From the NCBI RefSeq assembly GCF_910592395.1, contig NC_088309.1:9674501-9738500 (forward strand): 64,000 bases of DNA. The letters are read 5' to 3'. The notes below the pieces were generated by a model. The model searched no databases, had not been told where the DNA came from, and was given only the letters and a program-made list of their open reading frames with translations. Made by a program: the position numbers and the translations under genes. Below are positions 12,271 through 24,006 of this stretch, piece by piece (within the stretch, counting starts at the first letter, position 1; every line of letters starts with the position of its first letter). The DNA comes from Lineus longissimus (Eukaryota; Nemertea; Pilidiophora; Heteronemertea; Lineidae).

Positions 12271-13840
12271 GTCAGACCAAGGCTACTGATGTGCAGTCAA
12301 CCAGTGGAAGCTGTGACAATGCCAATCTTGCCATGTCAGAGTCTGAACACTTTTTATGACGACAGGGTTGGGAAACTGGACAAATGACTTTGCACTGTGG
12401 CAAAACACACCTTTATGGATTTGTGGAGATAAGGACTCCAAGGGAAGTGTGGGGTTGAAAATATGGAGATACTTTTCTCAGTGAAATTTGGGGCAAATTA
12501 TTCTCGGGGATCTGGGGAATTGACACATGAAGTTTCAGGTTTTGAAACTAAACTCTCAGTAAGCGTGGGCATCCACAATGGAGGTGTGGGGGAACAGATT
12601 AACTGGGAAGGTTAAAAAACTGTCTCTGGAGATATTTTGAATCTCGCTGCAGGGCATGTAGCCTACAGTGAAGCAGATGACATGATATGAAAACCGACTC
12701 ATGGAATAAATCTATATTCAGTATTATCAATCTATTACTTTATTACCTGCATAAATCATCATGCAATGCACCAGTGAACAAATAATATATCATTTGCAAA
12801 ACATATATTTTTAACCATATTCTGATATACCACATCATTAGCCTCATAGCATAATTGCCTAACTCATATTTGAAGGTTTGGAGAACAATGAAATAAAACT
12901 ATTTTTTAGAAAACGCTTAGGAAATTCTTATTCAAACTTTAACAATAACTTATAACAGATGCCTCAACATTTTTTAAACCATGAAAATAAGTAAAAAATG
13001 CTTGAATAACACAGAAAAGTGAAGTAGGTAATGAATTTTCACATTTTGGCCAAAATATGACTTAGGCAATTATGCTATGATGCTATTAAACGATATGATA
13101 AATCTCTGATGGCACAGAGTAACTGATGTACTACTATAACATGTACATGTATATCATATTTAGACATTTGTGGCAAGAAATGGATCATGACCTAGTTTCT
13201 TAAGTTATTTCAAACAAAATACATGTTCACAAAAGACAGACAGTGGGGGGAGGTGACCATTATTGGATCGAGCAGAGCCTTTTTCAATAGTGTTAACTTC
13301 AATACATGTACTTTAGAGACTTTACGAGACAACATGAAATCTTTACAAATACACGGTGTAAAAATAGAGTAGTTGTAAAGTTAAAAAACATTTTTAACAA
13401 GCAATCTTATTAACGTAAATATGTTCGCAAATATAAATTGCCCCGAAAGCTGCGAAACCTTTGTACACGGCGAAAGCAAGGCTTCACAGACAAATATCAT
13501 TTTTGGTAATGATGGTGCAGGAGAGGAATTGGTTCAGAAAAGTTTACATGTAATTACATCAACTTGCCTGAAATAACAATTAAATTAACCCCTTCAATTT
13601 CCATCAGGAACTTGTCTCGCACGTGGCTCTTTCCAACACTTTTTCTCTATTAAACATGGTCTCTGATTTACTCTCCTGAGGTAGTGGTGGTGAACATTTT
13701 TCCCCACGAAAAAAAATTAATCAATTAATGAGTGGAACAATTAATCGGCTAACACATATATTTTCATTTAGGTTAGGTAAATATTAGTTGCATAGATGTA
13801 ACTCTAACTGTCTGTTGAACTGCTGGCTCAATCACAAGGT
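12271..13840. other. Intergenic / 3' flank of the ALDH gene
   Basis: AT-rich DNA with no supported gene. The part nearest 13840 should contain the minus-strand 3' UTR of the aldehyde dehydrogenase. A TTTATT (AATAAA on the minus strand) occurs near 12739, but it is too far from the stop to assign with confidence. Confidence 0.5.
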
Positions 13841-16800
13841 TTACGAGTTCTTCTGCGGAATCTTGATGGTCACCTGAAATCAGATACATTTAAGGTTTAC
13901 TTCCAGTATGCCTTGACATTATTCATCTCCAGAACCTTAACATGAAGGACCTCCGTGTGGCATCAACATTCTGTACCAAACAATCTAAATCCGAGACCAT
14001 CCACTACGACCATGGCTGGTATCAAACATTCAACAGTATTTGTTTCATAAATTTCATTCATAGCACTGGTTGTGTCATGGCAGGACCTCTTTAAGAAAGA
14101 TTCCTAACTTACCGTCTTGACTTCAGTGTAGGCTTCGAGTCCATATTCACCCAGCTCACGGCCATTGCCAGACATCTTGTAACCACCAAAGGGCGCGGCA
14201 GCGTCAAACACATCATAGCAGTTAACCCTGTAAACAGGATCATTCAACGTAGTAGATTAGTCTTTTTAGATGTTATACATTATTATTAAGAGGAGATCAG
14301 TTGAGGGGCCGTGGTGATGTAATGGCTCGGGTCATGAGGTCTCTGGTTTGATTCGAACTGTTGGCATGAGACTTTGCATTTACGTGCCTTGCCTTGCCTA
14401 AGTTCCCAGATGGGCCTCTAATGAAACAAGAGAAGTGGGCCACCAAGGACCAGCAGAGGTATGGTGATCACATTATTGCCTTGTGTCCCATGTCAGATGG
14501 AGATATATAAGTAAGCAAGGCCTACTTTACTTCACAGCCACAGCACTCCTATAGATTTTTGTTTCTTCATCAACCTACCAGACAGTTCCAGCGCGCAGGC
14601 TGTTGCTCAAGTAGAGAGCTCGGTCGATATCCTTGGTGAAGACAGACGCAGCCAGGCCATACTCTGTGTCATGTGCACGATGAAGCAACTCATCTGTGTC
14701 CTTGAATTTCATGATCTGCATCACTGGTCCAAATATCTGAAGTGGAATATTCATACATGTATTTGATAAAGGGGACCAATAACAAAGGACCTATAGAAAG
14801 ATCTTAATTTCATCTTTTTTGACGGAGGGAGAGGGGACACTTGCATGCAAGTTTCGCAGCGAAATAGTTTTTGCAATGAAATCTGCAAATATTGCTTGAT
14901 TCCCATTGATGCCATTGATGTGGTCTGGGAGATATTCCGAAAAGTGGCTTAATAAATTGTCAAATACTGTGGACAGGTTCCGTCTCACTGTGCCCTTTGG
15001 TTACCGATGCGGCCGCTAGTCCTGAAAGCGAGTTTAAAATGACCCAGACTCACCTCTTCCTTAGCAATTCTCATATTGTCCTGAACGTCGGTGAAGACGG
15101 TTGGTTCAACGAAGAAACCCTTGTCACCGATTCTGTTCCCACCGGCCAACAGCTTGGCACCTTGCTTCTTGCCGCTATCAATCAGGTCCATGATCTGTCC
15201 AAACTGCTCATCATCAATCTGTAAATGAAGGAATTGCCTGATGACGATTGTGGATGAGAAAGGTCAAGGTAGTACTTACGGTAGGCTAGACCATTAGTCT
15301 CAACAGTTTTATTTTCAAAATGGCTGGCCAGTGATATGAGAATCATTAAACTTCTATACTACATTATACGCTCTAGCATCACACGAATGTCACACCACCC
15401 TCTGGCTAAGCCAGGCAGCCTAAACTCAAATGAAATGAAAATTCCTGTGCAATCTTCCATGCAAAAAAGAAAGTTGCATGCATTCTGAAACACCATTGTA
15501 TGACAAGAGGCCAATAGGCCTGGTCATCAGCTGACAGACATATATTTAGATGCACTCAGATATGTATAGACAGGGTAAAATCAGACCCATCATTTACCTG
15601 TGGTCCTTGTTCATTCTTGGGGTCAAATGGATCACCAACAGTTCTCGTCTTCGCTCGCTCAACACTTCTCTCAACAAACTCATCATAGATCGACTCCTCC
15701 ACAAACGTCCTTGACCCAGCACAGCAGCACTGACCTTGGTTGAAGAAGAGAGCAAAGTGGCTCTGCTCCACCGCATGGTCCACTGAAAACAAGAGGTGCC
15801 TATAGTTGGTGTCATCAAAACTCCAGGTATTGTATCACATGACAAATTTAGTCGATTTCCGAAAGATAAGTACAATTTTCTGAACATATGGTAAAAGATT
15901 GAGTCAAAAGACCAACAAACCCAACTGGCTCCTAACCGCTCATCCCGCCTTTGAAGAGGAATACTCCCTGGAGAATCACACTTCCAAGTGCAGATGAATG
16001 CTGAATACTAATAATAATAATTTTTCCTTACTGTCGGCATCCTTGAGTATAATGTTAGGACTTTTTCCCCCAAGTTCCAGGGTGACCCGCTTCAGGTTAC
16101 TCTGGCCAGCCATCTGATGGACCAACTGTCCAATCTGGGAAAATGAGAGGAAAACTGATCGTAAAAAATGTCATGATGGTGTACGTGGTCCGTTACAGAA
16201 GTTTTGATAATTTTGACAACCTTTTTCAGATTTAGGAATCTTTTCGTTTGTCATATCATGAATAAATAACCACTATTACGGCCATTTATTCATGGACATT
16301 ATGAATATTTTAAAAGCCACATTATATGAGGGCCAACTCATTTTGAACTAACTTTCGAAAGCTCTTTAGTTTGCAGGAGTGTCTCAATCACACTTTCTTT
16401 AAATTAAAACTTTTGATAGCTGCTTTTGAGCCGTTAATTTATATCCTGAACTGACGAGCACTTTTTAAGTGACTTCAATTGATGATTTTATTCAGACGTA
16501 CTTGTGTTGATCCTGTAAAGGCGATCTTGTCCACGTCCATATGTGAGGCGATGGCCGCACCAGCCGTTGGTCCATATCCCGGCAAGACATTAATTACACC
16601 TGGAGGGAAACCAGCCTGAAAGGAAAACATCAATTTTATACAATATACAGTGGAACCTCCCTTAGCGGACACCTCTCTATTAAGGACAACTTCTCTATTA
16701 AGGACACTAGCTTTGGTCCCAAATTGGTAGTTTCCATTCAATTTGACCTCTCTAATCAGGACACTTCTCTATTAAGGACAGTACTTGTCAGTCCCGAGGG

Positions 16801-18653
16801 TGTCCTTAATAGAGAGGTTCTACTGTACATGATTGTATTAACTGTAGTCGCCGACTCACTTTGAACACTTGTGCATTAAACTACCCCATGCTCAATTGTG
16901 AGTGTGATAAAGTGTCCATCCTCTTTTAATGAATCATATTAATCATTATCATATAGGCCAACAACCTATTTGTACAATGCAGGTCTATGTTTATTTGCGT
17001 TTGATAGATGCTTATTACTTGACTACCAATAAATAATCCGGAAAGCTGTGCAGATGTTTTAAGGTCATACAGTACAACCTCTCTATTGAGGACACCGTCG
17101 GGACTGACAAGTGCAGTCCTTAATAGAGAGGTGTCCTGATTAGAGAGGTCAAATTGAATGGAAACCACCCCTTTGGGACCAAAACCAGTGTACTTAATAG
17201 AGAGGTTGTCCTTAGTAGAGAGGTTCCACTGTATTTGGAATGATACCTATAGACACAATTGCACTTCGACTGTGTTATTAGTCTATGCATCCAGGCAACC
17301 ATAAAGGGAATCTTGCAAATATATCTCAACAACATGGTCTCCATTTTGGTTCACCACGTCAAGAAATCAGAGGGTATTGTGATGGCAGAGCCTTTTCTGT
17401 CAAGATGCATCATCTGTTGGGCTGCATGAGGACTTACCTCGACCGCCAATTGAGCAACATACGCAGCCGTCAGTGGCGTCTGTTCGGCAGTCTTCATCAC
17501 AACAGTATTACCAAGGGCGAGTGCTGGCCCCCACTTCCATGCCAACATGAGAAGAGGGAAGTTCCATGGGATAATCTGACCAACAACTCCAACAGGTTCG
17601 TGTCTTGTGTAACACATATAATCGCCGCCGATCGGGATGGTTTTGCCATGGTGTTTGTCGGCCCAGCCAGCGTAGTATCTGAAAATAAAACCGTCTTCTA
17701 TAATTTAAGAAAAAAATCTTTGTTTGTGTGTGTTTGCCTGTGAGTATGACGCTTAAGGTCTGACCTTTAAACCTTCTTGTGAAACTATCACAACAGTCAT
17801 TGATAAGTAGTACAGGATTGATAAATTGCCCCTACCTATTGGATATGTGAGGTAGGCCTATTTTATGAACTTTGTGATAAAAACTTCAAGATAAAATACT
17901 ATTCAACAACCAACAGCCAGTACTCACCGGCTTTGAGAAGTATTTTTCATCTGACAATAACACTTATAGTACATTGGACAAGATAACATCTCTCTCAAGT
18001 ATTACCGAAATGTTGGTTTTAGGTCAAAACAAGCACCTGTGAAATCAGTTCACAAATGAGTTGGCCTAAAATGGAATGTTGTTGTCAATGATTCTATTAT
18101 TGCAACATTGACTGTGTTATTGTGCAGTCTGGGTCCTGTGAATAATGGCACTTTTTTGGGGATCTCAATTTTTGTCTTGGCTAGGTCAATGTGCTGAAAA
18201 TCTATAATCTAGTGATGAGAATGATCAAGAAGCGGTAATATTAAGTTTTCCAAATCAGAGTTCTGATTGCTAATGATACCCATTAAAAGCAATATTTCAG
18301 GGAAATCAACTCTTTCCTTACCTGAAACACTTGACAACCAGGGCCACGTCAGCAGCAAGTGCCACATGGAATGGCTTACCATTATCCATTGTCTCCAAAG
18401 ACTAAAACAGAAAGAAAGAAGAACTTGAAACCTCCCTCACTGTTCACATGATTCAGTACAGCACCCAAAAGAGGGCCATAATATAGTAAACCACTGAACA
18501 AACCAGGGTCATAATATAGTAAACCACTGAACAAACCAGGGCCATAATATAGTAAACCACTGAACAAACCAGGGCCATAATATAGTAAACCACTGAACAA
18601 ACCAGGGCCATAAACAGTAGTAGATGATACTGCTATCACGGTAATTAAAGTAT

Positions 18654-18686
<33 letters not shown>

Positions 18687-21399
18687 TATATAGCGCAATT
18701 CCGTGACACTATAGTTCTCGCTCAAAGCGCTATCATATTATAACCCCGGTCTCCACAGAAATCAATCAGGGGTTTCAAGGAGCAACCAGAAGGCGCTCAC
18801 TTGAACTCGACCAGTAGGGGAACCAAGCAGTGACTCGGCCGGGAGTCGAACCCCCGACCTCCTGATCATGAGGCCGACTCTCTTCCACTGCGCTACCGCT
18901 GCCCCTAAGTATTATCATTTTCATAAACCACTACTTCTACCCATGTGCATGCTCCTCCCTTTGTTACAAGGACTAGCAACATCACATCTGCTATTGAGCT
19001 GCTCCTATATACATCTTTTGCACAGATAAGAACTTTCTGAAAAGGTGTTTAAATCAAACGCAATGAAACCTCTTTACAAATGAGAATATAATACCTGGTG
19101 ATCGAACGACGTTCATAACTTTGCCTAATTTACATTTGCCTATACTTTTAGTCTATGGTTGATGAACTTACTGCAATGTAAGTTGCATCCCTCTCAATCA
19201 GGTCTGCCAGCTTATTCAGCCTAAGTCCTCTCTCCGATGCGTCCATCCGCCTCCATGGTGAACCAAGCCTGAAGGCCTCGCGGGCTGCCTTAACTGCTTT
19301 CTCAACATCAGCCTAAAAAATTTATTACAAATCAAAATATAACACTGACATCGAACACTAACACTAAGGCAGTAACACTACGACAACCTGACGAGATGCA
19401 CATATTGAGGATTTTAAACATATTTTTAGGGATGAAAAAACACACCACAAAGTCCTTTGTAGGAACTTCAGAACATTATAGCATTATCACAAAATTCATA
19501 AGTCTTTGGTGCAGCAGTTGAAAACGTTATGTCCTATGGCTAAGTCATGAGTTCAAATAATGTTCACGTACAAGGCCGGTACCCAATAATTAACAAAATG
19601 TTTATCACTGAACGCCCATCCAGGCTAATGATCCCGATGGGTCGTTCAAAACTCTCCTGTCTTATATTTAAGCATTGTGCGATTGGCTACACATACAAAA
19701 CAGACGTTTTTTCGTCTCAAAATTTCCCCCAGGTAGAGCCTGTGACTTTCCAGCCCAAGTCCTGGTGCGAGCATGGGCCTATGTCCTTTTAATGCATAGT
19801 GGGGGCTCGGGCAAGGAAGCACCATTGCATTTGAACATTGGCCATTTCATTCATAACTGACAGTTCCATTCATGTATCAAGTCCACGACCCGATCATTTT
19901 CACTGTATTGAGGATACATGTTGTTAGCACTTGACTTCACATCATGATTAGACCTTTCCAATGGCCTACAAAGGTCACTCAACCTGCTATTCAGGGGACT
20001 CTCTATTCACTAGACCAACCTTGTCGCACTCTGCTATCTCGGCAATTGTCTCCCCAGTGGCTGGGTTAATGGTAGGAAAGGTCTTTCCGCTAGCCGAATC
20101 AACCCACTCATTGTTGATGAAGGCCTGAAAATAGAATATGAACGCCTGTCACCAGCTGCTAGCCAAGGCATGGACAGTACATTGTACAGTGGAACCCCTC
20201 TATTAAGGACACCCTCGAGACTGACAAGTGCTGTCCTTTATAGAGAGGTGTCCAGATTAGAGAGGTCAAATTGAATGGAAAACCCAATTTGGTACAAAAA
20301 CTAGTGTACTTAATAGAGGGGTTGTCCTTAATAGAGAGGTTTCCACTAAGGGAGGTTCCATTGTACTTCTATCAGGATTTCAGACAGAGTACATCAGATC
20401 GGTTGACTACATCATCTTTAGAACCTCTCTATTAAGGACGCCTTTGGAACTGACAAGAGGTGTCCTGGTGAGAGGTCAAATTGCAGGGAAACCACCAGTT
20501 TGGGACCAAAACTATAGTGTCCTTATTAGACTAGAGAGGTAGTCCTTAATAGAGAGGTGTCCGCTATGGGAGGTTCCACTGTAATTGAAGTGTACTGATT
20601 TAAAGCCCTTTTGAAAGCACCTCAACAGCAAGATGATGGTATAAAATGTTTGGTGAGGTCTTTGTTTTCATGGTAGGGACTTCACTGAAAGTGTCTCAAT
20701 CTTGCCTGAAGCACTTTCAACACTGCAGGATCTCTCATTCTCTGATGGCCATATGAAAAAAGCACTTCTTTGGGATGGTGCTGGTTATACTAGAACTAAC
20801 CTCTCTATTAAGGACACCAAGTGCTGTCCTTAATAGGCAGGCGTCCTGATTAGAGAGGTCAAATTGAATGGATACAACCAATTTAGGACCAAATCTAGTG
20901 TCCTTTATGAGAGAGGTTTTCCTCACTAGAGAGGTGACCGCTAAGGGAGGTTCCACTGTAGTTATATTCATATTCTAGTTCAAACTCAGTTTCAGTTCGG
21001 TCGTTTTTGGTTGCTTGTAGTATATATATCAGTACTATTACTATTAGGCGAAGGAGGCAATACCGCCGTATCTGTAGACTGTGGTAGAGGGGTCGGCTAA
21101 ACTTTAGAATCCCCGATCAGAAATGACGTAGTTTGATCGCATTCAACTATAAATCCATTGAACAGTGGTCCGATGACCTTTTTGTGGGGTGTGATCTCGT
21201 TCCATCACTGTGTACTACACAAAGCAGACGATAAAAGTGAAATAGAGCTAAATCTGCAACTGAAATAAGGCAAACAGACCTTGGTGTATTTCACAGGCGC
21301 ATCCCTCTGAGGTTGAGCTGCAGCACTTGAAAGACAAGCAGCCTGCTGCCTTAAAAGAGGCAAGAACTTTTGAGCACGAAGTATCCGGGAGAGCGACAT
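13841..21399 (-). CDS. ALDH2: Mitochondrial aldehyde dehydrogenase (ALDH2 type), complete
   Basis: Twelve exons in coding order: 21280-21399, 20020-20124, 19172-19312, 18322-18401, 17438-17678, 16502-16615, 16032-16134, 15598-15782, 15054-15218, 14579-14736, 14113-14227 and 13841-13873. They join in phase to give 519 residues, close to vertebrate ALDH2. The enzyme is NAD-dependent and oxidises aldehydes such as acetaldehyde to acids in the matrix. Visible marks are [14 protein letters not shown], the FTGST nucleotide-binding turn, LELGGKSP with the general-base Glu, [14 protein letters not shown] with the catalytic Cys in a CCC run, FGPVM, and the C-terminus [14 protein letters not shown]. 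The first exon reads [12 protein letters not shown] and is Arg-rich without acidic residues, like a mitochondrial presequence. The donor of exon 2 is the weak GTTGGT. Confidence 0.97.
14311..14520 (+). mobile_element. tRNA-derived SINE-like insertion
   Basis: Lies in the last-but-one long ALDH intron. A tRNA-like head shows a box-A-like TGGTGATGTAATGG and, about 35 bp on, CATGAGGTCTCTGG followed by a box-B-like GGTTTGATTC. A non-tRNA body follows. The CATGAGGTC...TGGTT layout matches the element near 47.8 kb, so both may be one family. Confidence 0.5.
16646..16827. mobile_element. MITE, TACAGTGGAACCTC family, copy 1
   Basis: About 180 bp. Starts TACAGTGGAACCTC and ends GAGGTTCTACTGTA, an inverted pair. 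The interior carries repeated CTCTCTATTAAGGACA on both strands. TA at each end suggests TA target preference, as in Tc1/mariner/pogo MITEs. Inserted in an ALDH intron. Confidence 0.8.
17068..17233. mobile_element. MITE, TACAGTGGAACCTC family, copy 2
   Basis: Starts TACAGTACAACCTCTC and ends GAGGTTCCACTGTA, with the same internal CTCTCTATT..GGACAC words. Opposite orientation to copy 1 as judged by the CAAATTGAATGG segment. Confidence 0.8.
18455..18612. repeat. 33-bp tandem repeat, about four copies
   Basis: Near-identical 33-bp units built on CCATAATATAGTAAACCACT then GAACAAACCAGGG, inside an ALDH intron. Because 33 is a multiple of three, the minus strand stays open and reads repeated GLFSGLLYY, but this is an intron and the frame is not supported as coding. 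Confidence 0.93.
18651..18905 (-). mobile_element. tRNA-derived SINE with LINE2-like tail
   Basis: On the minus strand the head starts GGGGCAGCGGTAGCGCAGTG (box A) and carries GGTTCGACTCCCGGCC (box B), as in tRNA-derived SINEs. The body runs into AGCGCTTTGAGCGAG and GCGCTATATAAAAG, words typical of L2-clade 3' tails, and ends in an ATT microsatellite (about nine triplets). Length is about 250 bp. It looks full length and young. Confidence 0.85.
20185..20365. mobile_element. MITE, TACAGTGGAACCTC family, copy 3
   Basis: Starts TACAGTGGAACCCCTC and ends GAGGTTCCATTGTA, in the first ALDH intron. It is 54 bp from copy 4 and clearly the same family. Confidence 0.8.
20419..20583. mobile_element. 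MITE, TACAGTGGAACCTC family, copy 4 (5'-degraded)
   Basis: The left end has lost TACAGTG and begins TAGAACCTCTCTATTAAGG. The right end is intact at GGAGGTTCCACTGTA. Same interior words as the other copies. Confidence 0.75.
20788..20960. mobile_element. MITE, TACAGTGGAACCTC family, copy 5
   Basis: Begins TACTAGAACTAACCTCTC (diverged left terminus) and ends GGAGGTTCCACTGTA. Third copy within 800 bp of the first ALDH intron. Confidence 0.75.
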
Positions 21400-22992
21400 G
21401 ATTATGTGGCCAGTTCACAAACGACGGGGGCGCTCTCTGTGCGGTGGACACGAAGTTCTGTGGCGGGAAAGTTAAAATTACCTTGCAAGCAGGCTTTCTG
21501 GGTAAATTGGCATCTCAGCGCGAAGTAGACATAAATCATAATAGCCAGGATTTCTAGCGGGGGGACTGATGTCGGCGGGGTCAGCGGCGATACGTAGGCC
21601 CTTATCCCCTAGTTTTATAGGAGTAGCCTAAGCATTTTACTGTGGTATGAGGATTATACACCTCTTCCCAGTCGATGTACAGCCCAAGAAACTGTTCCAA
21701 TTGTTTCATATCAAATGACCCAGTATGGCAATAGAATCATGTATAGCGCCCAGCGTTTTAAATCGCCTGCGACAATAATCACTCCGGCCTTTGCGGTACG
21801 ACTTGCGAGCCGTTCGGGCCGGACGCGAGGCATTGCCCTTGTCGGCCCCCTAAACGTGAAGTACTGAATCATGGCGAATAGACAGCCTTGGTAGTTAACA
21901 TATGAAATGCATAGGCCCTACATTGCAGTTTAGTAGTCTCTGTTTAAGGGTGATATCGCAAGGAGGACCGGACAACTGTAGTGCCGTGTGCCACCTGTAT
22001 TCTGCAAAAGTGTCCCTTTATAACTGTCGATTTCCGCGATGATGCAAGAGCTTGCTTTCTGATGAACACAGATACTGATTTCTTTTCGGTTATTGACAGT
22101 ATACGGAGGCCGATGTGACATTGGATTTTCTAGAGCGATGAATAATGACAGTTCTTCGTTATCAGTCATCTTCGTTATCAGTCATCTTCGTCTTCGTCAT
22201 CTTCGATAGATTCTTGACGTTCACGCGGCAGTCAGCTGCGTTCTTCGGAATAAAGTCTGGTTAAAGGAGTGGGCGACTTTTTGCAGTATGCTTGTTCTTC
22301 TCCTATTTCATTTATCAGTAAACATACCTGCGGTCTGGTGGGTTTATGGGCCTCGTTTGGCTTTCTTTTAGGTCTTATTTGATCCCGTGTAAACGGCCAT
22401 GTTGTCGCCGTATCGGGGTAATCAAGAAGAGACAGTGGGTTGATTCTTTGATGATAGAGAGAATGCGAAATACCCCCAATTCAGCGCAAAAAAGCACGAC
22501 CCCTCCCACTGTTCGAACGTGAATTTCCGGCCCTTTCAATGACGACGATGTATGAAAACTCGTATCAAAATACCAACAAAAAGGATGATTTGGAATGTTA
22601 TTTTGATACGAAACTTCCAAGCAACAGCAGATGAGAGCCATTGGAACGGTGGCCGTGATGGCCGCGCATGGCCGGGCCAGCGGTAGTGAATGCTCGTCAC
22701 GACTGCATTATTATCGGGATGTCATGGGTTCGACTCGCGGCCGAGGATTTCTTTATTTTCCTTTTACGGATCGAAGTCTGTTTGGAATGATCTCCGTATA
22801 GCTGCCTCCTGGGAGATGCTCCAATTGAAACAAGGACTGAATGTAATACATGTATTCTGAAAGCGCTTGTGAACGGATTTGATACTAGAGCTATCCGAAA
22901 CAAGCGCTTTAGCTATATCCGCACATGCAACTGGAAGATATATGCTACTCGAAATCGCATTTTCTAAAAATCTCCGAGATGCTCAAGCCAAG
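21400..22992. other. Intergenic between ALDH and the GPCR gene
   Basis: No supported gene. The part next to 21400 should hold the ALDH promoter; no TATA box is obvious. A tRNA-like segment at about 22668-22745 has AGCGGTAGTGAATGCTCG and a good box B, GGGTTCGACTCGCG, and is probably a SINE head on the plus strand. Confidence 0.5.
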
Positions 22993-24006
22993 TCAAGGCG
23001 TTGGCTGCCCGAACCAGAAAAGCTTTATAAGGTTTCTTCGGAATGTTCTGTTCGTAGTGCAATATGCTACGAAGTTCATCGCCGAATCAACCACAATTAG
23101 AAGCAAGCCGGTTTTCCTGATGTAGTTTGCGAACAAACTATCCGCTGGGTATCGAAAGCCCAAAACATTGGCCAACCGGTCCATACTGGCTGGCGTCTCA
23201 CAAATGGTAAACAGAATAACAATGGAAATCACCATCATCGTGGCCTGATTTTGGTCAGATGTGGCTTTCCCCTCGGACATTTTAGACCGCGCTGCAGCAG
23301 CCCGTCGTAATAGAATTATTAGAATGATATTTAGGACATAGATTATGAGAAGTGGACCAATTACTAAAACGGTGATGTAAAGGTACTGGTCAAAATTGGG
23401 CTCCCATGCTTGCCACGATAGTGCAAGTTCTGGTTGACCAGTGCAGGGGTTGGTTTGCTCTGTCAGAGTTTGGGCCCAGAATCGTGGAAGATGACAAGCA
23501 AATGCGAGTAAGATGATTATAATCACGACTCTTGTAAAGTTGCCTTTCGTACATTTTCTCCTTGCCCAGAGCGGGAATGCTATATTCAAAAACCTCTCAA
23601 GAGATAGTAACACGATTAACCAGTTCCTCGCCTGTAGCGAACTAAAATAAAAAGGGAACGTCGCGTAGATAATTTCAGAACCAATACTATGATCAGGACG
23701 GGCGAATATTTCAATCTTGTCGCTGAAGTAAACTACGAGATGTCGAACGGTGAAATATAGGAGGCAGACGACCAGGAAAAACAAGTCACATCCGGCGAGC
23801 ACGCGCAATAGAAAAACGGAAGTTAGAGATGTTTTCTGCATGCGCAGTACGATTAAATTGATTACATTGAGCATGACCCCCAGCAAAGCGACTGGTGTAA
23901 CGGCGTACATAAACAGATAAAAAACGTCGGCAAACACCTTCTTGTGAATGCATCCTATTCCGAGTGGTGTGGATTTGAAAGTTACCGTGGCCAAAGAATC
24001 ATCCAT
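22993..24006 (-). CDS. Class A G-protein-coupled receptor, intronless
   Basis: A single 337-residue frame. Seven hydrophobic segments are visible: TM1 about 28-50, TM2 62-85, TM3 112-134, TM4 148-167, TM5 204-227, TM6 250-268 and TM7 285-310. Diagnostic sites are modified: LSLERF replaces the DRY-type motif after TM3, ICETP stands where CWxP is usual in TM6, and DSAMNFVAYC replaces NPxxY in TM7. The NWLIVLLSLERFLNIAFPLWARR stretch resembles the FMRFamide/neuropeptide receptor-like radiation of invertebrates, often intronless. The ligand is unknown. The intracellular loop RRAAAARSKMSE is basic, as expected for G-protein coupling. The extracellular N-terminus is short (about 25 residues). Confidence 0.9.
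   Translation of the reverse strand: MDDSLATVTFKSTPLGIGCIHKKVFADVFYLFMYAVTPVALLGVMLNVINLIVLRMQKTSLTSVFLLRVLAGCDLFFLVVCLLYFTVRHLVVYFSDKIEIFARPDHSIGSEIIYATFPFYFSSLQARNWLIVLLSLERFLNIAFPLWARRKCTKGNFTRVVIIIILLAFACHLPRFWAQTLTEQTNPCTGQPELALSWQAWEPNFDQYLYITVLVIGPLLIIYVLNIILIILLRRAAAARSKMSEGKATSDQNQATMMVISIVILFTICETPASMDRLANVLGFRYPADSLFANYIRKTGLLLIVVDSAMNFVAYCTTNRTFRRNLIKLFWFGQPTP

Noticed and set aside
17285-17743. 152-codon plus-strand frame opposite ALDH
   Set aside because: Antisense shadow of a well-supported ALDH exon at 17438-17678.
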